Source: Massilia sp. UBA2604 (GTDB lineage Bacteria > Pseudomonadota > Gammaproteobacteria > Burkholderiales > Burkholderiaceae_D). Taken from it: 12,871 nt of DNA. The translations under genes and the position numbers were made by a program. Below, piece by piece: positions 6,773 through 12,871 of this stretch. The stretch covers positions 1-12,871 of the forward strand of contig DDKG01000076.1 in the NCBI GenBank assembly GCA_002339265.1. The letters are read 5' to 3'. The stretch's first letter is position 1. Every line of letters begins with the position of its first letter. The notes beneath the pieces are model-generated. The model had not been told where the DNA came from. It was given only the letters and a program-made list of their open reading frames with translations, and searched no databases.

Positions 6773-7801
6773 CTAGCGCACCAGGAAGCCTCCCCGGTGC
6801 ACATTGGTCATCGCCTGCACCCAGGCCGGATAATACGTCGGCAAGCTGCTCGCCGCATCCAGCTGCGCCATGTCGTCGTCCGACAGCGCCAGCTCCAGCG
6901 CGCGCAGATTGTCCTGCAGCTGCTCCGGGCGGCGCGCGCCGACGATGGCGGTGGTCACGCCGGGCCGCGCCAGCAGCCAGGCCAGCGCCACCTGGGCCGG
7001 TGTGGCCTCGACCCGCGCCGCCACCCGCTTGACGGCGTCGATCACGGTGTAGCCGTGCTCCGGCTCGATCGGCGGGAAATCGATGTGGATGCGGCGCGCC
7101 TCCGGATCGCTGCTGCCGGCGCGGTCGAATTTGCCGGACAACAGGCCGCCGGCCAACGGGCTCCAGGCCATCAGGCCGAGCTGCGCGTCCTGCGCCTGCG
7201 GCAGGATCTCGCGCTCGACGTCGCGCACCGCCAGCGAGTAACAGGCCTGCACCGACACATACGACGACCAGCCGTGCAGCGCCGATATGCCGAGCGCCTT
7301 GGCGGTCTGCCAGCTGGATAAGTTCGAGCAGCCGATGTAGCGGATCTTCCCGGCGCGCACCGCGTCGTCGAGCGCGCGCAGCGTCTCTTCCATCGGCGTG
7401 AGCTCATCGACGTTATGGATCTGGTACAGGTCGATATGGTCGGTTTTCAGGCGCCGCAGGCTGGCCTCGAGCGCGCGCGTCTGGTAGATGCGCGACTGGC
7501 CGGCATCGTTCGGCCCTTTCCCCATCGGCGCATGGAATTTGGTGGCCAGCACCACCTGTTCGCGCCGGCCCGCCAGCGCCTGGCCGAGCAGGCTTTCGGA
7601 TTCGCCGCCGGCGTACACGTCGGCGGTGTCGATGAAGTTGATGCCGGCGTCCAGCGCAGAACCCACCAGGCGGTCGGTGGCGGCCAGGTCCAGGCCGCCG
7701 ACCTTGTCGTAGGGCGGCGTGGCGGCGCCGCCGAAGGTCATGGCGCCCAGGCACAGGCGGGAAACGATGATGCCGGAGTTGCCGAGTCGTCGGTATTGCA
7801 T
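6773..7801 (-). CDS. Aldo/keto reductase
   Basis: The 342-residue protein is an NADPH-dependent aldo/keto reductase of the (alpha/beta)8-barrel type, resembling the bacterial YajO/YhdN/Tas group. The catalytic tetrad is visible: Asp58 and Tyr63 in FIDTADVYAGGESE, Lys88 in LATKFH and His129 in YQIHN. The cofactor-binding IVGARRPEQL segment lies near 287-296. The frame extends upstream to an ATG at 7906, but MQYRRLGNSGIIVSRL from ATG 7801 is the standard family start, and the longer form would overlap the divergent regulator. An AAAGG about nine bases upstream may serve as ribosome site. The gene is divergent from an AraC-family regulator 60 bases away, a common arrangement in which the regulator controls the reductase. 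Substrate is unknown; members reduce aldehydes, ketones and sugars. The stop lies just before the LexA palindrome. Confidence 0.93.
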   Translation of the reverse strand: MQYRRLGNSGIIVSRLCLGAMTFGGAATPPYDKVGGLDLAATDRLVGSALDAGINFIDTADVYAGGESESLLGQALAGRREQVVLATKFHAPMGKGPNDAGQSRIYQTRALEASLRRLKTDHIDLYQIHNVDELTPMEETLRALDDAVRAGKIRYIGCSNLSSWQTAKALGISALHGWSSYVSVQACYSLAVRDVEREILPQAQDAQLGLMAWSPLAGGLLSGKFDRAGSSDPEARRIHIDFPPIEPEHGYTVIDAVKRVAARVEATPAQVALAWLLARPGVTTAIVGARRPEQLQDNLRALELALSDDDMAQLDAASSLPTYYPAWVQAMTNVHRGGFLVR

Positions 7802-7861
7802 AGGAGGGACCTTTCCATCAAAGCGATGGGGCCAGTGTAGAATCGGGCGGCGTGGCCCACC
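7802..7861. promoter_or_regulatory. Divergent promoter region between reductase and AraC regulator
   Basis: This 60-base gap must hold both promoters and any operator for the regulator. TAGAAT at 7838-7843 is a possible plus-strand -10 box; the nearest -35-like hexamer (TTTCCA, 7812-7817) is spaced too far at 20 bases. If that -10 is used, transcription begins near 7850, which leaves almost no leader for the ATG at 7862 and favours the in-frame ATG at 7883. No clear direct or inverted repeat for an AraC dimer is visible. Confidence 0.35.
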
Positions 7862-8836
7862 ATGCTGCGTCCTCCACCATTCATGCGCGACAGTCCAGAC
7901 CCGCATTCCGACCCGCTCTCCGACGTGCTGGCCCTGCTCCAGGTGCGCAGCGGCGCCGCGCTGCGCATGACGGCCGGCGGACCGTGGGCGCTGCGCTTTC
8001 CTGCATATCCCTACCTCAAATTCATCGCCCAGCTGCGCGGCACGTTATTCGTGCAGGTCGAGGGCGACGCTCAGCCCTACCGGCTCGATGCAGGCGACTG
8101 CCTGTTGATGCGCAGCGGCCGGCCCTATGTCACGAGCACCGATCTCGCGCTGCCGGCCCAGGATGGCACGGCCCACTTTGCGGCGCTGCGCGGCGATGCC
8201 ATCTCATGGGGCGATCCGGATGCAGCGGACGGCATGGAGATGGTCGCCGGCCGTTTCGAGTTCGACGCCTCTCAACGCGACCTGCTGGAGCAGGTGGTGC
8301 CGCCCGAGCTGCACATCAGCGCGGATGCGCAGGCCGCGCCGGCGCTGCGCGCGCTGCTGGATTTGTACGGCAAGGAGGCAGGTGCGCCGGATGCGGGCGC
8401 GCGCCTGGTGACCGACGGCCTGGCGCGCATCGCCCTGGTGCAGGCCTTGCGCGCGCCGGGTGATTCGCAACATGGCTGGCTCGCCGCCCTGGCCGACCCG
8501 AAGATCGGCGCCGCACTGCGCCTGCTGCATGGCGCGCCCGAACGGCGCTGGAGCGTCGAAGCGCTGGCGCAGGAAACCGCGATGTCGCGTTCGGCGCTGG
8601 CGCTGCGGTTCCGCCAGCTGGTCGGCCTGGCGCCGCTGCAGTACCTGCAGGCCTGGCGCATGCGGCTGGCGAGGCAGGCGCTGCATGCGGAAGACACGCC
8701 GGTCGCCACCATCGCCTGGCGTCTCGGCTATGCGTCGGAAAGCGCGTTCAGCGCCGCGTTCAAGCGCAGCAGCGGTTATGCGCCGGGGCTGTACCGGCAA
8801 AAACAGCGCGCGCATCATCTTCATTCGGCAGTGTAA
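7862..8836 (+). CDS. AraC-family transcriptional regulator with N-terminal cupin domain
   Basis: The protein (324 residues from ATG 7862) has an N-terminal cupin-like sensor, about residues 17-200, starting DPLSDVLALLQVRSG as in the Cupin_6 group often paired with reductases. An AraC-type double helix-turn-helix follows at about 213-313: the first helix-turn-helix lies around WSVEALAQETAMSRSALALR and the second around TIAWRLGYASESAFSAAFKR, ending in the typical GYAPGLYR. It probably binds a small molecule and controls the divergent aldo/keto reductase gene and itself. The start is uncertain: ATG 7862 and the in-frame ATG 7883 both lack a Shine-Dalgarno, and the domain begins only at residue 17, so 7883 is equally plausible. 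The gene ends two bases before the second REP doublet. Confidence 0.93.
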   Translation: MLRPPPFMRDSPDPHSDPLSDVLALLQVRSGAALRMTAGGPWALRFPAYPYLKFIAQLRGTLFVQVEGDAQPYRLDAGDCLLMRSGRPYVTSTDLALPAQDGTAHFAALRGDAISWGDPDAADGMEMVAGRFEFDASQRDLLEQVVPPELHISADAQAAPALRALLDLYGKEAGAPDAGARLVTDGLARIALVQALRAPGDSQHGWLAALADPKIGAALRLLHGAPERRWSVEALAQETAMSRSALALRFRQLVGLAPLQYLQAWRMRLARQALHAEDTPVATIAWRLGYASESAFSAAFKRSSGYAPGLYRQKQRAHHLHSAV

Positions 8837-8838
8837 AA

Positions 8839-8945
8839 ACGTCGTCCCCGCGCAGGCGGGGACCCAAGTTTGCAAGCTCTGTGTCTACACAGAACGTAGC
8901 GGCTGCGCTGAAAAACTTGGGTCCCCGCCTCCGCGGGGACGACGT
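8839..8945. repeat. REP doublet (REPIN-like), second family
   Basis: Two 33-base arms (8839-8871 and 8913-8945) are reverse complements with one mismatch, separated by 41 bases. Each arm carries its own small hairpin: stem GTCCCCGC / GCGGGGAC with a 4-base loop (GCAG on the left, CTCC on the right). The only mismatch lies in that loop. Repeats with GTCCCCGC...GCGGGGAC cores resemble dispersed REP-type palindromes of many proteobacteria. The element fills the convergent gap between the AraC regulator and the protease gene. It could limit read-through on both strands. Its sequence is unrelated to the doublet at 4513-4605. Confidence 0.82.
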
Positions 8946-8976
8946 GGTTATTGCAGCTTGCTTTCTGCAGCCCGAC

Positions 8977-10788
8977 TTACCAGGTGAGCTTCAGCGAGTA
9001 CTTGCCATTGGTCGCCCCGGTGCCGCCGCTGTAATAGGTCACGCGCACATAGCGGGTCGCCGTGCTGCTGCCGGTGTTGGCGGAGCTGACGCTGTCGACC
9101 GCGCCGACGCCGTTCTGGCTGGTGCCCAGCTGGGTGCCCGACGCGTTGTACACGGTCAGGTCGTAGTCGGCATTGGACAGGCCCGGCGTCAGGCTCGCAC
9201 TCAGCGTCTTACCGGCCGGCAGGTTGACGCGGAAATAATCCGTGTCGCTGCTCGAGCCCATATTGCCGGTCACGGTCGTGTTGCCCGAGCTGACCAGGTC
9301 GGCGGTGCCGATGGTGTTGTTCGTCTCGCTCTCGGCCAGCGTCGTGGCGGATGTGCCGCCGCCGCTGGCCGCGTTGACCGCCGCGGTGGCGTCGACGATG
9401 CCGGCGCCACAACCCGAGCAACTGGCCGGGAAAGCGCGCGCCGTCGATATCAGCCTGGATTCGATGTCGTCCGGCGTCAGGTTGGTGTTCAGCGCCAGCA
9501 TCAGCGCCGCCACGCCGGCCACGTGCGGCGTCGCCATCGAGGTGCCCTGGTAGGCCGCATAGCTGTCCGAGGCCGGCCCGGTCGTGCCGGTATTCAGGGT
9601 CGACAGCACGCCATAGGCGCCGTCGCCGCCGGGCGCCGCCACGTCGACCAGGTTACCGTAGTTCGAATAGGATGCACGTCCGCCGGTGCGGCCGGTGGCG
9701 GCCACCGCGATCACGCCCGAGCAGTTGGCGGGGCTGGCGTTGCTGACGTTGACGGCGTCGTTCCCGGCCGCGACCACCACCACCGCGCCGCGCGAGCGGG
9801 CGCCGTTGATGGCGTTCTGGGTGGTCGTGCCGCAGGCGCCGCCGCCGCCCAGCGACAGGTTCAGCACGCGCGCCTTGTTGGCATTGGCCGGCACGCCCGA
9901 CACGCTGCCGCCCGACGACCAGGTGATCGCGTCGGCGATGTCCGAGGTGTAGCCGCCGCACTTGCCCAGCACGCGCACCGGGACGATCTTCGCGTTGTAC
10001 GCCACGCCCGCCACGCCGGCGCCGTTGTTGGTGCGCGCCGCCACCGTGCCGGCGACGTGGGTGCCGTGCCAGCTCGAACCCTGGTCGCGGGTCGGCTGGC
10101 CGTTGCCGCATTCGCCGGCGACCACGGCGTCGCCCGGATCGCTGGCGTCGCTGTCGCGGCCATTGCCGTCGTTGCCGATGGTGGCGGTGCTGATGAAGTC
10201 ATAGCCGGCCAGCAGCTGGCCCGACAGGTCGGCGTGCGGCCGGTAGCCGGTGTCGATCACCGCCACCACCACGCCGCTGCCGGTCGACTTGTCCCAGGCG
10301 GTCGGCAGGCGCAGGCCGCCGGCGGTTTCATAGTAGTGCCACTGGTCGGTGTAGCGCGGGTCGGTCGGCGTCGCCATATGGGTCATGATGCGGTCCGGCT
10401 CGGCGTATTCGATCGACGGGTCGCGCGCCATCATCTCGGCGGCCAGCGATTCCACTTCCTTCAGGTGGCGCTTGCGGTCCAGCTTGAACACCTGGGCGCC
10501 GGTCGAGATGGCATGGCTTTCCTTGACCACCACGCCCAGTTGCTGGCCGGCGCGGTCGAGCTTGGCCTTGCGCTCGCTGCTCAGGCTGGCGACCCGGGCC
10601 ATGGCGCCGCTGGCGGCGGACTGCGAGTCGCGGTACTTCACGATGATACGGTCTGTCTCCACGACGAACTGCGGCGCGCCATTGCCGGCACCGCCGGCGG
10701 CCGCGAGGCTCGCTGCGGATACCAGCGTCAGCGCGACCGCTGCACACATCTTCAACACGGTTGGATGAGTCGAATGCGTTTGCTTCAT
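8977..10788 (-). CDS. Secreted S8 family (subtilisin-like) serine protease with C-terminal PPC domain
   Basis: The 603-residue precursor begins with a Sec-type signal peptide (positive MKQTHSTHPTVLK, then a hydrophobic stretch to about residue 31, cleavage near SLAAA). An inhibitor-type propeptide follows, about 40-135. The catalytic domain, about 145-475, has Asp179 in VAVIDTG, His241 in SSWHGTHVAG, oxyanion Asn343 in AAGND and Ser417 in GTSMATPHVAG. A bacterial pre-peptidase C-terminal (PPC) beta domain occupies about 485-600. Cysteines at 457 and 460, together with several earlier ones, may form disulfides. The protein is expected to be exported, self-processed and to degrade extracellular protein. 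The start at 10788 is preferred to the in-frame ATG at 10818 because it has an AAGGAAG ribosome site and puts the signal peptide at the N-terminus. Transcription likely starts in the AT-rich region upstream. Confidence 0.95.
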   Translation of the reverse strand: MKQTHSTHPTVLKMCAAVALTLVSAASLAAAGGAGNGAPQFVVETDRIIVKYRDSQSAASGAMARVASLSSERKAKLDRAGQQLGVVVKESHAISTGAQVFKLDRKRHLKEVESLAAEMMARDPSIEYAEPDRIMTHMATPTDPRYTDQWHYYETAGGLRLPTAWDKSTGSGVVVAVIDTGYRPHADLSGQLLAGYDFISTATIGNDGNGRDSDASDPGDAVVAGECGNGQPTRDQGSSWHGTHVAGTVAARTNNGAGVAGVAYNAKIVPVRVLGKCGGYTSDIADAITWSSGGSVSGVPANANKARVLNLSLGGGGACGTTTQNAINGARSRGAVVVVAAGNDAVNVSNASPANCSGVIAVAATGRTGGRASYSNYGNLVDVAAPGGDGAYGVLSTLNTGTTGPASDSYAAYQGTSMATPHVAGVAALMLALNTNLTPDDIESRLISTARAFPASCSGCGAGIVDATAAVNAASGGGTSATTLAESETNNTIGTADLVSSGNTTVTGNMGSSSDTDYFRVNLPAGKTLSASLTPGLSNADYDLTVYNASGTQLGTSQNGVGAVDSVSSANTGSSTATRYVRVTYYSGGTGATNGKYSLKLTW

Positions 10789-11119
10789 GGTTCTTCCTTC
10801 TTCAAGGTTTTCCGTCAAGCGATGGTTCGCTTGTGTCGTTGTAGGACCGGCAGTGCCGGTGCCGTCTCGAGGCGGCGAACCCAGCGTAGCCTGAAAGGAA
10901 GAGCCGTCAGGGAAAATTCCAATCGTGTTCGGCGTGCATACAACGGTTAAATCAGCATATTCCGCAAAAACATGATTTGTTCGGCTAATCGTTAAATATG
11001 CAGAATATTTACTGCCGTGATAAAGATATTGAACAAGTATGCATTGTGAATATAGTAATTAGCAGATAAATATTTATGTAACACTTCCGGCTTTTATCGC
11101 ATGTAGGCAAGCCGAAACG
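10789..11119 (-). promoter_or_regulatory. Long leader/promoter region of the protease gene, AT-rich core
   Basis: No gene is seen in these roughly 330 bases. The part nearest the protease is GC-rich and holds two adjacent stems: ACCGGCA-G-TGCCGGT (10846-10860) and GCCGTC-TCGA-GGCGGC with one G:U pair (10861-10876). These would fold in the leader RNA. From about 10946 to 11100 the base composition turns strongly AT-rich. That part contains TAAATAT-GCAGA-ATATTTA (10993-11011, 7-base inverted arms) and the perfect palindrome ATAAATATTTAT (11066-11077). The protease promoter is probably here. A TTGTTC (11036-11031, minus strand) could be a -35, but no well-spaced -10 stands out. Composition so unlike the genes around it may attract nucleoid proteins; that is inference. 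Confidence 0.45.
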
Positions 11120-11145
11120 AAAAAAAGGCCGCGCAATGCGCGGCC
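11120..11145 (-). terminator. Rho-independent terminator of the TonB-dependent receptor gene
   Basis: GGCCGCGC (11127-11134) and GCGCGGCC (11138-11145) form a perfect 8-base stem with a 3-base loop. On the minus strand it is followed directly by seven U residues (A-run at 11120-11126 on the plus strand). It starts 31 bases after the receptor stop codon. This is the only textbook intrinsic terminator in the window and separates the receptor from the protease gene. Confidence 0.92.
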
Positions 11146-11176
11146 CTTCGGTTCAGGCGAGCTGACTGTTAAAAGA

Positions 11177-12871
11177 TCAGAAATTGCCCTTGAACTGCAT
11201 ACCCCACTGGCGCGGCTCGTTGGTGAAGCCGGTCAGGTTGTTGAAGTCGATGGCGCCGGTGATGCGGCGCTGGTCGAGGACGTTGCGGCCGAAGGCAGCG
11301 ACTTCATACTTGCCGTTGCCGAAGATGTAGCCGACGCGCACGCCGCCTTCGGTCAGCGGGGCGCCGGTGAACTCGGTGGCCTCGTACAGGAAGAAGTTGA
11401 TCTTGCTGCGGTACGACCAGTCGGTGAAGACGTACAGCTCGCCGTCGCGGAACGGCACGCCGTAGCGGGCGGTCGCGTTGAAGGTCCAGCGCGGCGCCTG
11501 CGGCAGCGGGTTGCCGTCGATGACGACGCGGCCGACGGCGTTCAGCGGGTCGGTGATGGTGCACTGTGCGCACTTGTTGACCGACAGGCTGCCGTCGCGG
11601 ATCTGCGTGTAGTTGTAGCTGGCGCCGGCGCTCACGCGCAGGGCGGTGCTGACGGCCGCTTCGAAGTCGAACTCGGCGCCCTTGCCCTTGGTCTTGTCGG
11701 CGTTGATCAGGCGGTTGACGTTCGAGTTGCCGCCCACCACGGTCAGCTGCTGGTCTTCGATCGTGTAGTCATAGATCGAGAACGAGGTGCGGGCGCGGCG
11801 GTCGAACAGGTCGGCTTTCACGCCCAGCTCGAACGACTTGATGGTTTCCGAGTCGGCCACGGTGATCGGCACTTCGGCCGAGGCGGCGGCGATGCTCGGC
11901 GCGCGGAAGCCCGTGGCGGCGCGGCCATAGACGTTCACGGTCGGGGTCACTTTATAGGTGGCCGACACGTCCCAGCTGATCTTGTCCTTGTCTTCGCTCA
12001 CCGACGACGGTCCGATCTGGACGACGTTGTCCGCCTCGATGGTGCGGAAGTCCTTCTTGTCCTTGGTGTAGCGCAGGCCGCCGCGGACGGTCCAGTCGGG
12101 GGTCAGGTCGTAGCTTGCCGATGCGAAGGCGGCCCAGGCTTCGTTCTTCTGGTTCGAACGCAGGCGCGAGGTGCGGGCATAGGTGGTGCTGTTGAAGTTG
12201 TCGCTGCTGCCGGTCACGTCTTCATCGAAGAAGTACAGGCCGGTCTGCCAGTTGAACGGGCCGGCGTATTGCGACTCGAGGCGGAATTCCTGGGTGTACT
12301 GGTCCAGGTTCTCGATATAGCCGTTGGTCTCGACCTGGAACGGGATGAAGCCCGGGCCGGCAGGGGTGCCGCCGTCGATGTCGCCGCGGCTCGAGTAATC
12401 GACGATGTGTTCGTAGCCGGTGATCGAGTGCAGCTTGTAGTTGCCCAGGTCCCACTGCAGGCGCAGGTTGATGCCGTTGGTCTTCAGGCTCTGGAAGTTC
12501 TGGGCGTTGGTGACGATGTCGTCCAGGTCGGTGCCGTCGGCGAAGGTATTGCTGCCCTTCTTGATCAGGTTGGCGCGGAACAGGCGTGCGCTGCCGTTAG
12601 TCTGGCGCTGGTGGAAGCCCAGCAGGCCGCTGAAGCCGTCCTTGCTGTACAAGAACTGGACGCGTTCGGCGTGCTCGTTGTAGCCGTCGAGTTCACCGCG
12701 CTTCTGGGTCTTGGCGACGTCGCTGAAGTTGTTGACGTAGTCGTCGCGGTGCTGGCCGACGGCCGACACGCGCATCGCCACATTGGTCGACAGCGGCACG
12801 TTGACGGCGCCTTCGGCGTTCATCGTGTAGTGCGAGGCGGCCGACAGGTTGTAGTAGCCCTCGACCTTCTT
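11177..12871 (-). CDS. TonB-dependent outer-membrane receptor, C-terminal part (5' end beyond window)
   Basis: The frame is open through the right edge; 564 residues are visible, without the signal peptide, TonB box and most of the plug. The first residues, KKVEGYYNLSAASHYT followed by GAVNVPLSTNVAMRVSAVG, match the end of the plug and first strands of the 22-strand barrel. Alternating aromatic and polar strands continue to the C-terminus, which ends in FKGNF with the terminal Phe needed for outer-membrane insertion. The ATG at 12823 is internal and not a start. Such receptors import siderophores, heme, vitamins or oligosaccharides with energy from TonB-ExbBD; the family sequence suggests an iron-complex type, but the substrate cannot be assigned. 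A CAQC pair (codons 11572-11561) lies in what is probably an extracellular loop. A strong terminator follows the gene. Confidence 0.95.
   Translation of the reverse strand, partial: KKVEGYYNLSAASHYTMNAEGAVNVPLSTNVAMRVSAVGQHRDDYVNNFSDVAKTQKRGELDGYNEHAERVQFLYSKDGFSGLLGFHQRQTNGSARLFRANLIKKGSNTFADGTDLDDIVTNAQNFQSLKTNGINLRLQWDLGNYKLHSITGYEHIVDYSSRGDIDGGTPAGPGFIPFQVETNGYIENLDQYTQEFRLESQYAGPFNWQTGLYFFDEDVTGSSDNFNSTTYARTSRLRSNQKNEAWAAFASASYDLTPDWTVRGGLRYTKDKKDFRTIEADNVVQIGPSSVSEDKDKISWDVSATYKVTPTVNVYGRAATGFRAPSIAAASAEVPITVADSETIKSFELGVKADLFDRRARTSFSIYDYTIEDQQLTVVGGNSNVNRLINADKTKGKGAEFDFEAAVSTALRVSAGASYNYTQIRDGSLSVNKCAQCTITDPLNAVGRVVIDGNPLPQAPRWTFNATARYGVPFRDGELYVFTDWSYRSKINFFLYEATEFTGAPLTEGGVRVGYIFGNGKYEVAAFGRNVLDQRRITGAIDFNNLTGFTNEPRQWGMQFKGNF

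Noticed and set aside
6685..6804. N-terminal 40-residue extension of DinB from an ATG at 6804
   Set aside because: It would overlap the end of the reductase gene, span the LexA operator and add sequence unlike any DinB. GTG 6684 gives the family start.
7802..7906. N-terminal 35-residue extension of the aldo/keto reductase from ATG 7906
   Set aside because: It would run through the divergent promoter region and into the regulator gene; the family start MQYRRLG lies at 7801.
8881..10950. 689-codon plus-strand frame, the longest open frame in the window
   Set aside because: It is antisense to the protease, which has signal peptide, catalytic triad and PPC domain. The product is an Ala/Gly/Arg/His repeat-like string and begins inside the REP doublet.

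Overview
The window reads as a chromosomal stretch of a high-GC betaproteobacterium, most likely an Oxalobacteraceae member such as Massilia, Duganella or Janthinobacterium. This rests on overall protein resemblance (RdgC, DinB, catalase, an AraC/aldo-keto reductase pair) and on REP-like intergenic doublets. It is an inference from memory and no database was searched. I see no rRNA, tRNA, CRISPR array, insertion sequence, prophage or plasmid function.

Left part (1-4500): the first codons of a minus-strand gene run off the left edge. A divergent control region of about 360 bases separates it from a D-2-hydroxyacid dehydrogenase (385-1395, +). The dehydrogenase overlaps tail-to-tail with an unrecognised 251-residue protein (1364-2119, -). 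A short intergenic region holding a 16-bp palindrome separates that gene from a single-domain asparaginase-like protein (2267-2752, +). A perfect 9-bp hairpin then precedes a heme catalase (2867-4495, +).

Middle part (4500-7860): a REP doublet fills the convergent gap between the catalase and rdgC. On the minus strand the order of transcription is aldo/keto reductase, dinB, rdgC. A textbook LexA box (CTGT-N8-ACAG) inside a 12+12 bp perfect inverted repeat lies just upstream of dinB. This suggests SOS control of dinB and perhaps of rdgC, the next gene downstream.

Right part (7860-12871): an AraC-family regulator (+) is divergent from the aldo/keto reductase and probably controls it. A second REP doublet of a different sequence family lies in the convergent gap between this regulator and a secreted subtilisin-like protease (8977-10788, -). 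Upstream of the protease is a leader of about 330 bases with an AT-rich core. Beyond that is a strong intrinsic terminator that ends a TonB-dependent outer-membrane receptor gene (11177 to beyond the right edge, -).

Most genes are ordinary housekeeping or accessory functions and no wholly new multi-gene system is evident. The points most worth a second look are the LexA palindrome and the dinB-rdgC arrangement, the two REP doublets (one with compensatory base changes), the asparaginase that lacks its C-terminal domain, and the unrecognised 251-residue protein.
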